Assembly: GCF_905207245.1 (NCBI RefSeq)
Contig: NZ_CAJLKP010000022.1
Location: 4,996 to 68,995, forward strand
From: an uncultured Bacteroides sp.
GTDB taxonomy: Bacteria > Bacteroidota > Bacteroidia > Bacteroidales > Bacteroidaceae
Direction of reading: 5' to 3'
Length of the DNA: 64,000 bases
The position numbers and the translations under genes were made by a program. Below are positions 43,501 through 51,200 of the stretch, in pieces. The notes beneath the pieces were generated by a model, which worked only from the letters and a program-made list of their open reading frames with translations, searched no databases and was not told where the DNA came from. Every line of letters starts with the position of its first letter. Positions within the stretch are counted from its first letter, which is position 1.

Positions 43501-44759
43501 GGGTAGCTGCCATGCGTTGCCCGACAACGAATTTCTGGGGTGCTGAAATATATGCAGAAACCAATCGTTTTGGCAGGTATCAAAGTCATGGGACGCTGGA
43601 GGTTTTGTATGACGGACCCTTGGAACGTTCCGGGTACCCGGTCAAAGGGCATGAGGGATGGGATTGGAATGTAATACCGGGAAGTACTACTGTGCATTAT
43701 ACATCCTGGAAGGAAATGATGCCGGGTGGCAATGAAACGGATCGTTTTGATCAGAAGGCTCTGACTACAAACTTTTCCGGAGCCCTTTCATGGGGAAACT
43801 GTGGTTTGTTTGCTGCTGCATTCGACCAAGGAGATAATTGGGGGAAGCGCCGTTTTGAACCTACCAACCTGAGATTCTGCAAATCCGTTTTTGCTATTGA
43901 TGGTATGTTGATTAGTCTGGGCAGTGATATTTCTGCTGTCGGCGATTACTCCGATGACCGTTTAACGGCAACCAATCTTTTTCAGGTAGTAGGCGAAAGA
44001 GGAGACTGTCCGTTGATAATCAATGGAAAAGAGGTTAAACGAGATAGAGTGGAATCTTTGAATTTGAAGAAGAAAGATGCATGGTTGGTTGCTCCTAATA
44101 CTACAGGCTACTACATCCCTGCCGGTAATGACCCGCTGATAGTAGAATCTGTAGAGCAAAATGTTCCTGCGTCATCAGGGCTCCGGGATGGTTTGAAGAG
44201 TATGAAGGCTGTCAAAGCTTATATCAATCACGGAATTAAGCCTAAAGGTAAGGAATACTGTTTTGTGGTTGTCCCTAATACTACATCGCAAAAGATGGCC
44301 ATGTTAGTGAAGCAATTACAAAAGAAAGAAGGATTGTTTGAGGTATTGTCGACGCAGGATTCTATCCATGTATTGAAACACCGTTCTTCCGGCACTATCG
44401 CTTATTCTTTATTTGCTCCGGCTTCACATTTGTCTTACGGATGTTTGCGTTTTTCTGATACAGAACTGTTGTTTATGGAAAGGATGGACAAGAAAGAAAA
44501 TATGCTCGACATTGCTTTATGTAATCCTAATCTCCGGCCTCAACCATCTGAAGTGTATGGATGGATAGCTACCCCTACCTATGCATCATTTGTCTTGAAC
44601 GGAGCATGGGCGCTAGCTGACGGGGAGTGCTCGGGGAAAGTCCTTCTAATTGAATCAAAGTCTGCCGTTACCACAATCAAGGCGGTACTTTCTGAGGGGG
44701 AACCGCTTTACCTAAAATTGAAAAGGAAGGCATCAAATGGTGCTTCTTCTGTAAAATAA
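40554..44759 (+). CDS. GH29 alpha-L-fucosidase / PL8 chondroitinase-ABC-like lyase fusion enzyme
   Basis: ATG at 40554 (or 40557) is chosen over an upstream ATG at 40491 because it starts a signal sequence. The 1401-residue protein has two hydrophobic leader segments in a row, a GH29 barrel (about 45-400: FIHLGLYS with H66, KHHEGFCLYPS, nucleophile D240 in LLWYD), a beta-sandwich linker domain (about 430-620), and a full PL8 lyase (about 640-1400). The lyase aligns from memory with Proteus vulgaris chondroitinase ABC I: FHHRTHYNGY gives H844 and Y851 (H501, Y508), LAGRHPF gives R909 (R560), then NRFGRYQSHG and EGWDWN (E1034). The active-site residues are all present. One polypeptide could remove fucose branches and cut the uronate-containing backbone. 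PL8 also contains hyaluronate and other lyases, so the backbone is inferred. Confidence 0.9.
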   Translation: MMRKYYKLFLVYALGYLMPLQLSAGEIWRKVVYVLLFGWVAISAQAQSNASRMDWWREARFGMFIHLGLYSAAAGEWNEKEVEGIGEWIQNFAKVPNSEYEKLLSDFTLSKCKPETWVQIAKQAGAKYIVFTAKHHEGFCLYPSDVTDFDIENTPYKGDPLKELIEACRKYGLKVGIYYSHRQDWREEDAAVMKNEYDGHYGKEKAEVKPDLNRYIQNKALPQVRELLTNYGKIDLLWYDTPFDLSKEQSQLFVDVVRELQPDCLINGRVGYNLGDYGALGDNEMPCAYAPTDLEMVATLNHTWGYKKNGNAWKGKKEILCSLIEAVNRNINYMINIGPRADGVVPQPSVDVLSFVGNWLRANSEAIYGATGNPFNDNFPWGYVTRKGNNLYLHLVRQPQNNQIVLKGLRSVISSAEVLSSGQKLVVSDNKISVPEGLDYEYVPVFKLTCRTPFNISTLNFSNEGMISMPAASGRKVPGKKGCFRIAEGGNTENFNPQTGKLLLECVVDEPGEYDVRLYTSRHWRRSFTEGTKVSLKVGDEKQFKACLLNKDEELVNVRQNSYPETWSYIGTVAFEKIGNKILELSIDTIGTYSRLGFFGEDIQNESENNVRVMRIELIKRNREDCNRKLNDLQGLRKSNPLSLPQATSEELKDARKLIERYQLKRMQDGQVAGLPLSNEEKLTLAQAQGLSTATRALAYAALEKCPGAEDEFTLFIDYLIAQKAIERIVFRYSNYQAVRKIPADFLSALSACDDIRKSQLIEGVKSLVEFDQVYLSSSCLAPRINSDYIYNVLPHLLVCTLYNPDNRQALIDLEAFSHFLSACTQYVPGGNDWLKPDGTGFHHRTHYNGYMYSYKTLVEYASRLKGTSFRIDSGAYQRIRKAIISFYLMATRSVSDDNHYYANSLAGRHPFTGIGLSFTQQLFEQLIEIGGDIKGEAVDLDLASYYNYFFMTKKYANAPDLNLEGFYQFNYSPLGIYRFDNWVAAMRCPTTNFWGAEIYAETNRFGRYQSHGTLEVLYDGPLERSGYPVKGHEGWDWNVIPGSTTVHYTSWKEMMPGGNETDRFDQKALTTNFSGALSWGNCGLFAAAFDQGDNWGKRRFEPTNLRFCKSVFAIDGMLISLGSDISAVGDYSDDRLTATNLFQVVGERGDCPLIINGKEVKRDRVESLNLKKKDAWLVAPNTTGYYIPAGNDPLIVESVEQNVPASSGLRDGLKSMKAVKAYINHGIKPKGKEYCFVVVPNTTSQKMAMLVKQLQKKEGLFEVLSTQDSIHVLKHRSSGTIAYSLFAPASHLSYGCLRFSDTELLFMERMDKKENMLDIALCNPNLRPQPSEVYGWIATPTYASFVLNGAWALADGECSGKVLLIESKSAVTTIKAVLSEGEPLYLKLKRKASNGASSVK

Positions 44760-44802
44760 AAGAGTCTCATAGATATAAATTTGAATATAAATAAGTAAAA
44801 CC

Positions 44803-45786
44803 ATGAAGTCAGTTATATATTCTTGCATAGTGTTTCTATGTACATTATTAAGTTTAGTATCTTGCAATTCTTCTGATAAACCGCTGAAGTTTGCAATAGT
44901 ATCAGATTTGCATGCTTCGGCCATGCCCGATGGAAAGGAGCGTATGCAGGCTGTTGTGGATGCTGCAAATAGAGAAAATGTGGATTTCCTGATTCAATTA
45001 GGTGATTTTATACGTCTTGATAGTGTAAGCCGGTCTTTAGACTCTATCTGGAATGAGTATGAGGGAGAAAAGTATCACGTACTGGGCAATCATGATCTGG
45101 ATGCTTATACAAAAGAAGAATTCCTGAAAGGATTTGGAATTCCTAACCGTTATTACTCATTTGATAAAGGTGATTTTCATTTTATCGTGTTGGATGGTAA
45201 TAACCTTTATGATAACAAAGAGTACAGCCATTATGCTAAGGCTAACTATCTAAAGGCTAAGTCCGATATGCGTGCCTTTGTGGATCCGGAACAACTGGAA
45301 TGGTTGATAAATGATTTGGCTGCAACTGATAAAAGGTGCATTCTGTTTTCTCATCAAAGTATAGACAGTTTTATGAATAACGGTGATGAGGTGCGTGCAG
45401 TCTTGGAAAATGCAAACAAACGTGCAGGTTTTAAAAAGGTGGTATTGGCTTTTAGCGGGCATAATCATAGTAACTATACGAAAAAAATAAACGGGATTAC
45501 CTATATGCAGATTAACAGTGCATCTTATGTATGGGTTGGCGAGCCGACAATGACTGAGAAGCGCTATTCCAAGGCTATTAATGAAAAATATCGTTTATTG
45601 CGTTATTCGATTACTTACGATAAACCTTTGTACGCTATTGTAACATTGACAAAAGACAGAATCGATGTTAAAGGTACACAAGCCGATTTTTTACCTCCTA
45701 CTCCGCAGGACTTGGGACTCGGGGATTCAATTGATGTTTATCCGCTTGTTTCTATCATAGCGGATGCACAGGTTGATTTAGATTGA
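44803..45786 (+). CDS. Calcineurin-like metallophosphoesterase lipoprotein
   Basis: The 327-residue protein has a lipobox (LLSLVSCNSS). The metal-binding motifs are complete and in order: SDLHASAMPDG (D, H), QLGDFIRLDS (GD), LGNHDLDAY (GNHD), LFSHQSIDS (H), FSGHNHSNY (GHxH). The family hydrolyses phosphomonoesters or phosphodiesters. It starts 43 bases after the fusion enzyme and is the last gene of the PUL. Together with the EEP protein at the other end it gives the locus two exported phosphoesterases and no sulfatase. Confidence 0.9.
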   Translation: MKSVIYSCIVFLCTLLSLVSCNSSDKPLKFAIVSDLHASAMPDGKERMQAVVDAANRENVDFLIQLGDFIRLDSVSRSLDSIWNEYEGEKYHVLGNHDLDAYTKEEFLKGFGIPNRYYSFDKGDFHFIVLDGNNLYDNKEYSHYAKANYLKAKSDMRAFVDPEQLEWLINDLAATDKRCILFSHQSIDSFMNNGDEVRAVLENANKRAGFKKVVLAFSGHNHSNYTKKINGITYMQINSASYVWVGEPTMTEKRYSKAINEKYRLLRYSITYDKPLYAIVTLTKDRIDVKGTQADFLPPTPQDLGLGDSIDVYPLVSIIADAQVDLD

Positions 45787-45846
45787 TACAGAGTCAACAA
45801 TTGCAGGCAGGTAGTCGTTATATAGATTATAGATTAATTTCATTTT

Positions 45847-46875
45847 ATGAAACATTCCGTTCTTTTTGCCTGCGTGGTTGTTGGTTTGATTCTTGCCGGA
45901 TGTCATAACCGGCAGGAACCACCTGTGCTGGTAGTTGTGCAAGAGGCTGAACCTAAAGATACGGCTGTGCTGGAATTTCCTCATCCTAAGGAGAAACAGT
46001 TGACCGCTGCCGATATTTCCCTTACCAAAGAATTGCTCTATGACCAGCATACCCTCGAAGATACCTATCCATATAAGGATACGGTACGCTCTTTCAAATG
46101 GGATGTCATCCGGAACTGTCTGGCTTATATCGAGAATATGCAGCGCGATACTACTGCAAGGTGGGTGGTGTTGCAGAATTATAAGAATCTGAATAAAGAA
46201 GCTCCCCTGGTACGTAAGTTCGTGCGGAATGTGTACCGCCGTGTATCTGATACATTGGGCGTGGAGCGCTATCAATCGGTGCCGCTGTATCTGCCCGCTG
46301 ATACGCTGGTACCCGAACGTTATGGTAGAGACGGTACTATTGCTTATCTGAAAGGCGAGGAAGGAAGTTTTTACCGGATATTACCCGCCACTTTTGAAGA
46401 AGAATGGCTGGCGCCACGCAGATACCTGAAACAATTGCCGGACAGCACCGTCTTTAATCATGTGATTTTTGTCGACCGCCTGGATCAGAATATTACTACC
46501 TTGGAACATGTCTCGGAAGGTGAGTGGAAGATACGTAGCATGAATCCCGCCACTACTGGAATGCATGCTCCACCCTATGCCCAGGAAACTCCACTGGGGA
46601 TGTATCTGCTTCAACAGAAGAAAACGCGTATGGTATTCCTGAAAGACGGTTCGGCGGAGACAGGAGGCTATGCCCCCTATGCCAGTCGTTTTACGAACGG
46701 AGCTTATATTCACGGAGTGCCGGTGAATGCGCCGCGTACAAGTATGATTGAGTATAGCTGGTCGTTGGGAACCACTCCACGTTCGCACATGTGTGTGCGC
46801 AATGCTACTTCACATTCCAAGTTCGTTTTCGATTGGGCGCCTACCGAACGCTCTTTGGTTGTGGTGATTGAATAG
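45847..46875 (+). CDS. L,D-transpeptidase (YkuD) family lipoprotein
   Basis: The 342-residue protein has a lipobox (VGLILAGCHNR). The C-terminal domain has YkuD features: ETPLGMYLLQQKK, GAYIHGVPVNAP (His), and the cysteine motif SHMCVRNA, which is usually SHGC(I/V)R; the Gly before the catalytic Cys is Met. YkuD enzymes make 3-3 peptidoglycan crosslinks or attach proteins. It is followed 87 bases later by a second protein of the same general activity. The gene begins 60 bases after the PUL, outside the AT-rich region. Confidence 0.85.
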   Translation: MKHSVLFACVVVGLILAGCHNRQEPPVLVVVQEAEPKDTAVLEFPHPKEKQLTAADISLTKELLYDQHTLEDTYPYKDTVRSFKWDVIRNCLAYIENMQRDTTARWVVLQNYKNLNKEAPLVRKFVRNVYRRVSDTLGVERYQSVPLYLPADTLVPERYGRDGTIAYLKGEEGSFYRILPATFEEEWLAPRRYLKQLPDSTVFNHVIFVDRLDQNITTLEHVSEGEWKIRSMNPATTGMHAPPYAQETPLGMYLLQQKKTRMVFLKDGSAETGGYAPYASRFTNGAYIHGVPVNAPRTSMIEYSWSLGTTPRSHMCVRNATSHSKFVFDWAPTERSLVVVIE

Positions 46876-46962
46876 TGAATCCTCATTTTTAACTATCTGT
46901 GTGATAGGTGTCTGGAGAAAAAACTGTAATTTAGCCGCCGTTATTTCTTTGGCTAAAGTTTT

Positions 46963-47673
46963 ATGTTGCGATTTATTGTATCCGTTTTATTCTTATTTCT
47001 TCCTTGTACCTTGTTTCTGGGCGGCAAGTCGTCAGATAGCACTCCTGACTTTGCTGAAAGGGCTGCTTCATCTGATGTTGAGGCTTATGCGAGCTTATAC
47101 CGTTCCATGCAGTTGGAAGGAGTTGTCAACTGGAAAGCTTTCCGGCAGGCTGTGGCAGGTTATTATAAAATAGACAATCGCAAACGGGAGGTGTTGACAT
47201 TGATAGACTTTTCCCGTCCTTCTACCGCAAAACGTCTTTTTGTATTTGACATGAGGGAACGTAAAGTACTTTTCTCATCGGTCGTTTCCCATGGAAAAAA
47301 TAGCGGTGATAATTATGCCACTTCCTTTTCTAATGAATACGGTTCCTACAAAAGTTCACTGGGATTCTATCTTACAGAATCTACTTATCAGGGAAAGAAC
47401 GGGTATTCGCTTATTTTGAATGGTTTGGAAAAAGGAATCAACGACCGGGCCCGTGAGCGTGCTATTGTTATGCATGGGGCGGCTTATGCCGATCCTTCGG
47501 TAGTCAGTAGAGGGGGACGTCTGGGAAGAAGCTTTGGCTGTCCGGCTGTTCCGCAAAAACTTTCCCGTCCTATCATTGATGCCATTAAAGGAGGAAGTGT
47601 GATGTATATCTATGCTGAAACTCCTGATTATCTGGCACACAGTTCAGTCTTAAAAGATGCAGACGGACTGTAG
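46963..47673 (+). CDS. Murein L,D-transpeptidase catalytic domain (YkuD_2) protein
   Basis: The 236-residue protein has a hydrophobic N-terminal signal (FIVSVLFLFLPCTLFLGG). The YkuD_2 features are visible: DFSRPSTAKRLFVFDMRERKVLFSSVVSHGKNSG, IVMHGAAYAD (His), and GRSFGCPAVPQ (catalytic Cys). Such exported proteins act on, or near, peptidoglycan. It forms a likely pair with the preceding L,D-transpeptidase. Confidence 0.87.
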   Translation: MLRFIVSVLFLFLPCTLFLGGKSSDSTPDFAERAASSDVEAYASLYRSMQLEGVVNWKAFRQAVAGYYKIDNRKREVLTLIDFSRPSTAKRLFVFDMRERKVLFSSVVSHGKNSGDNYATSFSNEYGSYKSSLGFYLTESTYQGKNGYSLILNGLEKGINDRARERAIVMHGAAYADPSVVSRGGRLGRSFGCPAVPQKLSRPIIDAIKGGSVMYIYAETPDYLAHSSVLKDADGL

Positions 47674-47738
47674 TTTTATTCTTTTCATGGCGAAGCATAT
47701 TTTTGACGTTTGTCAATTCCTGTAATCTTATCTTTTCA

Positions 47739-47746
47739 TACCTTTG
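47739..47746 (+). promoter_or_regulatory. -7 element of the MATE transporter promoter
   Basis: TACCTTTG is an exact TAnnTTTG match, 25 bases before the start codon. No -33 box at standard spacing is seen. Confidence 0.5.
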
Positions 47747-47771
47747 CGTACAATTTTCAGAGGATTAATTT

Positions 47772-49121
47772 ATGGCAACATCAAGAGAAATGACGGCAGG
47801 ACGCGCATTGCCGTTGATATTCAATTTCACTATGCCTCTGTTGATGGGAAACCTGCTACAACAGACATACTCTCTGGTCGACGCGGCAATCGTAGGAAAA
47901 TTCTTGGGTATTAATGCACTGGCCTCAGTCGGAGCAAGTACTTCGGTGGTTTTCCTTATTCTTGGTTTCTGCAATGGGTGTTGTGGAGGTTTCGGCATTC
48001 CTGTGGCACAGAAGTTCGGAGCGCGGGATTACAGTACAATGCGTCGTTATGTATCGGTCAGTTTGCAACTGGCAGCGGTGATGTCGGTGGTGATTGCGGT
48101 AGTTACGAGTATTCTGTGTGGAGATATTTTGCAGATGATGCGTACACCGGATATCATATTCCAGGATGCCTACTATTATTTATTGATAACGTTTATCGGA
48201 GTTCCCTGTACTTTCTTTTATAATTTGCTGTCCAGCATCATTCGTGCTTTGGGCGATAGCAAGACGCCTTTCTGGTTTCTGCTGTTCTCTACTATACTTA
48301 ATATTCTGCTCGACTTGTTCTGTATCCTGGTATTGGATTGGGGAGTGGCGGGAGCTGCCATCGCTACGGTCTTTTCACAAGGCGTATCGGCTGTGTTGTG
48401 CTATAGATACATGATGCGCCGTTTTGATATATTGCGGGGAACACCGGATGAACGGAAGTTCAACGCTGCCCTGGCACGGACACTGATGTATATCGGTGTA
48501 CCTATGGGATTACAATTCTCGATTACCGCTATCGGAAGCATCATGTTGCAAAGTGCCAACAATGCATTGGGAACTGCTTGTGTTGCAGCTTTTACCGCTG
48601 CCATGCGCATCAAGATGTTCTTTATGTGTCCGCTTGAAAGTCTGGGCATTGCTATGGCTACCTATACCGGACAGAATTATGGTGCGGGCAAGCCCGAACG
48701 CATCTGGATGGGAGTAAAGGCAAGTGCATTAATGATGATTATTTACTGGGCATTTACGTTCTGCATATTGATGCTGGGGGCACGTACGTTTGCCTTGCTT
48801 TTTGTGGAAGCGTCCGAACTGGAAATATTGAAGGACACGGAGTTGTTCCTGCATATTTCCGTGTCCTTCTTCCCGGTTTTGGGATTGCTCTGTATTCTGC
48901 GATATACCATTCAGGGAGCGGGATATACCAATCTTGCTATGCTTTCCGGAGTTTCCGAAATGATAGCACGTGTGCTGGTAAGTCTTTATGCAGTGCCCGC
49001 TTTCGGCTATCTTGCGGTCTGCTTCGGTGATCCGACGGCATGGATTGCGGCTGTCCTGTTCCTGGTGCCGGCATTTATTTTTGTATATCGGAGGTTGCTC
49101 CGGATGAGGAGAGAACAGTGA
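47772..49121 (+). CDS. MATE family efflux transporter
   Basis: The 449-residue protein has about 12 transmembrane helices in two homologous halves; typical segments are FTMPLLMGNLLQQTYSLVDAAIVGKFLG near the N-terminus and GVPMGLQFSITAIGSIMLQSANNALG at the start of the second half. MATE proteins export cationic drugs or metabolites in exchange for Na+ or H+. The length is normal. It is a single-gene unit with its own -7 box. Confidence 0.95.
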   Translation: MATSREMTAGRALPLIFNFTMPLLMGNLLQQTYSLVDAAIVGKFLGINALASVGASTSVVFLILGFCNGCCGGFGIPVAQKFGARDYSTMRRYVSVSLQLAAVMSVVIAVVTSILCGDILQMMRTPDIIFQDAYYYLLITFIGVPCTFFYNLLSSIIRALGDSKTPFWFLLFSTILNILLDLFCILVLDWGVAGAAIATVFSQGVSAVLCYRYMMRRFDILRGTPDERKFNAALARTLMYIGVPMGLQFSITAIGSIMLQSANNALGTACVAAFTAAMRIKMFFMCPLESLGIAMATYTGQNYGAGKPERIWMGVKASALMMIIYWAFTFCILMLGARTFALLFVEASELEILKDTELFLHISVSFFPVLGLLCILRYTIQGAGYTNLAMLSGVSEMIARVLVSLYAVPAFGYLAVCFGDPTAWIAAVLFLVPAFIFVYRRLLRMRREQ

Positions 49122-49137
49122 GTATAATTTCTGTAGC

Positions 49138-49262
49138 TCCTTCTGGTGCCTGTGCTATCGTCGCATATTTGCCTGTTTTTGCTTCGGGTACTATGGTTTG
49201 TTCCCAAGTAGTAGGACAGGTGGTGATGAATGTGATAGACTTTGCACGGGAAACAATGTAAC
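49138..49262 (-). pseudogene. Probable relic of a glycoside hydrolase family 97 C-terminus
   Basis: One minus-strand frame, without a start codon, reads SITFITTCPTTWEQTIVPEA followed by KTGKYATIAQAPEGATEI. GH97 enzymes such as SusB end with a block of the form PxTWDETRxLxGxxGEYxxxAR, so the spacing and key residues (P, TW, T, G, Y, A) agree. The match covers about 40 residues; upstream of it there is no continuing reading frame that I recognise. The plus-strand frame here is also open, so the reading could be accidental. It lies in the 462-bp gap after the MATE gene. Confidence 0.4.
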
Positions 49263-49306
49263 TGAGCTATGCTGTTCTTATGGGTTGGCATATCATCATC
49301 CGTATT

Positions 49307-49350
49307 GATGGTAGGAATCATTGGCATTGATAGTAGGAATCATTGGCATT
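49307..49350. repeat. 22-bp tandem repeat, 2 units
   Basis: Units at 49307-49328 and 49329-49350 differ by one base (GATGGTAGGAATC versus GATAGTAGGAATC). The next bases start a third unit (GATT) that breaks off. A short 12-base direct repeat (ATACTGAG) follows at about 49356-49379. The rest of the gap to 49583 holds only a -7 box. Confidence 0.85.
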
Positions 49351-49555
49351 GATTCTATACTGAGTCATATACTGAGGCATGTTCATTCTAATTGTGACTT
49401 GGGCTCTGCTCAAGTGTATGATCCGCTCCCGTTATAGCACTTGATATAAATTAAGAGCATATCTGTAAAGTTCAGTATAATATCAGAGAATCGAGTGATT
49501 TCAGTCTTTCAAAGATTTTGTTGATAGGCAATAAGAGTGTCATTGGGAAAAACAT

Positions 49556-49563
49556 TATCTTTG
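49556..49563 (+). promoter_or_regulatory. -7 element of the PAS gene promoter
   Basis: TATCTTTG is an exact TAnnTTTG match, 20 bases before the chosen start codon at 49584, which supports that start over the upstream ATG at 49518. Confidence 0.5.
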
Positions 49564-49583
49564 GGGGCATAAAAGTAAAAGGT

Positions 49584-49940
49584 ATGAACCGTAACTTTAT
49601 AACAAAAACTATGTACGAATGGGCTAATGAAATGAACTGTGCCGTAACCGTATGTGACACAGAAGGAGTCATCCTTTATATGAATGAGAAAGCATGCCGT
49701 ACGTTTGCCAAACATGGCAATCTGATAGGCAAGAATCTATTTGATTGTCATAACCCGCAATCGCAGGATAAGATACGCGAACTGCTTGAAACGGGAGGTG
49801 TCAATGCTTATACCATTGAGAAGAATGGAGTCAGGAAAATGATTTATCAGACGGCATGGAAACAGGATGGTGTGGTGGGAGGCCTGGTAGAGATTTCCAT
49901 GGAGATACCCGGAGAGATGCCCCACTATGTGAGGAAGTGA
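49584..49940 (+). CDS. Small single-domain PAS protein
   Basis: ATG at 49584 is preceded by AAAAGG and by a -7 box 20 bases upstream; the ATG at 49518 would lie upstream of that promoter. The 118-residue protein is essentially one PAS domain: VTVCDTEGVILYMNEKACRTF, GKNLFDCHNPQSQDKIREL, and YTIEKNGVRKMIYQTAWKQDGVVGGLVEISMEI. No output domain is attached, so it may signal by binding another protein, or sense a small ligand. Partners are not evident; dinB follows by 26 bases. Confidence 0.78.
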   Translation: MNRNFITKTMYEWANEMNCAVTVCDTEGVILYMNEKACRTFAKHGNLIGKNLFDCHNPQSQDKIRELLETGGVNAYTIEKNGVRKMIYQTAWKQDGVVGGLVEISMEIPGEMPHYVRK

Positions 49941-49966
49941 ATAGTAAAATGGAAAGGTGATTATGC

Positions 49967-51070
49967 ATGATGTGTTGCGAAGGCACTGAACGAAAAATCA
50001 TACATATAGATATGGATGCGTTTTACGCATCTGTAGAACAGCGTGACAATCCCGAGTTGCGCGGAAAACCTATTGCAGTGGGTTATGCCGAAGAACGTGG
50101 TGTAGTGGCAGCTGCCAGTTATGAGGCGCGTCGCTTTGGAGTTCGTTCGGCTATGCCATCCACGAAAGCAAAGCGGCTTTGTCCGCAACTTATTTTTGTG
50201 CCCGGACGGATGGAGGTGTATAAGGATGTTTCCCGCCAGATACATGAAATTTTTCATGAATATACGGATATTATTGAGCCGCTTTCGTTGGATGAGGCTT
50301 TCCTTGATGTGACGGAGAATAAATCCGGTATCCCATTGGCGGTGGATATTGCTAAGGAAATCAAACAAAAGATACGGAAAGAACTTAATCTTGTAGCATC
50401 CGCCGGTATATCTTATAATAAGTTCCTGGCAAAGATTGCTTCGGACTATCGCAAGCCGGATGGGTTGTGTACCATCCACCCCGACCAGGCGCTGGATTTT
50501 ATAGCCCGTCTTCCCATCGAGAGTTTCTGGGGCGTAGGCCCGGTGACGGCAAAGAAGATGCACTCATTGGGGATTCACAATGGAGAACAATTGCGTGCCC
50601 GTTCGCAAGCTACGTTGCTGCGTGAATTCGGAAAAGTCGGTTCATTGTATTATGACTGTGCGAGAGGAATCGACCTTCGTCCGGTGGAGTCGGTGCGTAT
50701 TCGTAAATCTATCGGTTGTGAACATACATTGGAGAAAGATATCTCGCAACGTTCATCGGTTATCATCGAGCTATATCATACTGCGGTGGAACTGGTAGGT
50801 CGTCTGGAACATAAGGATTTTAAAGGAAACACACTGACGTTGAAAATCAAGTTTCATGATTTCAACCAGATAACCCGTAGTATTACGCAATCCAAAGAAT
50901 TAATAACTCTTGATGTGATTCTTCCCTTGGCGAAACAATTACTGAAAGAAGTGGATTATGAACACCATCCTATCCGGCTGATAGGCCTCTCTGTTTCTAA
51001 TCCGCGGGAGGAGACAGAGGAGAAGGGCGTTTGGGAACAGTTGAGTTTTGAGTTTAGTGATTGGAAATGA
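49967..51070 (+). CDS. dinB: DNA polymerase IV (Y-family translesion polymerase)
   Basis: The 367-residue protein has the Y-family motifs IIHIDMDAFYASVEQRDNPELRGKPIAVG at the start, the catalytic SLDEAFLDVT block (acidic pair D-E), SAGISYNKFLAKIASDYRKPDG, the helix-hairpin-helix region (PIESFWGVGPVTAKKMHSLGI), and a little-finger domain. It copies damaged templates. A near-consensus beta-clamp-binding end (EQLSFEFSDWK) is present at the C-terminus. No LexA box was recognised upstream. Confidence 0.95.
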   Translation: MMCCEGTERKIIHIDMDAFYASVEQRDNPELRGKPIAVGYAEERGVVAAASYEARRFGVRSAMPSTKAKRLCPQLIFVPGRMEVYKDVSRQIHEIFHEYTDIIEPLSLDEAFLDVTENKSGIPLAVDIAKEIKQKIRKELNLVASAGISYNKFLAKIASDYRKPDGLCTIHPDQALDFIARLPIESFWGVGPVTAKKMHSLGIHNGEQLRARSQATLLREFGKVGSLYYDCARGIDLRPVESVRIRKSIGCEHTLEKDISQRSSVIIELYHTAVELVGRLEHKDFKGNTLTLKIKFHDFNQITRSITQSKELITLDVILPLAKQLLKEVDYEHHPIRLIGLSVSNPREETEEKGVWEQLSFEFSDWK

Positions 51071-51155
51071 ACTTGGTTTATTAAACCGATATACAAATGG
51101 ATGATTTTGTACCCAACTACGGATAATCAGGTACACTGTTTTGGCGGAACTTGTG

Positions 51156-51163
51156 TACTTTTG
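51156..51163 (+). promoter_or_regulatory. -7 element of the heparinase II/III-like gene promoter
   Basis: TACTTTTG is an exact TAnnTTTG match, 38 bases before the start codon. Upstream, two GTAC sequences start exactly 22 bases apart (from about 51110), an arrangement like the GH88 operator but without its central GGTA. Confidence 0.45.
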
Positions 51164-51200
51164 CCTCATCATATAACAGATAATCTAACTTTTAAATATC

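Noticed and set aside
21018..45850. Integration repeat (att) of the tmRNA 3' end at the far end of the PUL
   Set aside because: No second copy of the GAGGGTTCGATTCCCTC region was found near 45.8 kb, and no integrase gene is present.
46868..47173. 101-residue plus-strand frame overlapping both L,D-transpeptidase genes
   Set aside because: It is an out-of-frame shadow of the 46963 gene, which has a signal peptide and catalytic motif.
49007..49327. 106-residue minus-strand frame and 73-residue plus-strand frame (49040-49261)
   Set aside because: Both overlap the MATE gene end and have no recognisable protein pattern; only the third minus frame has a GH97-like block and is reported as a relic.
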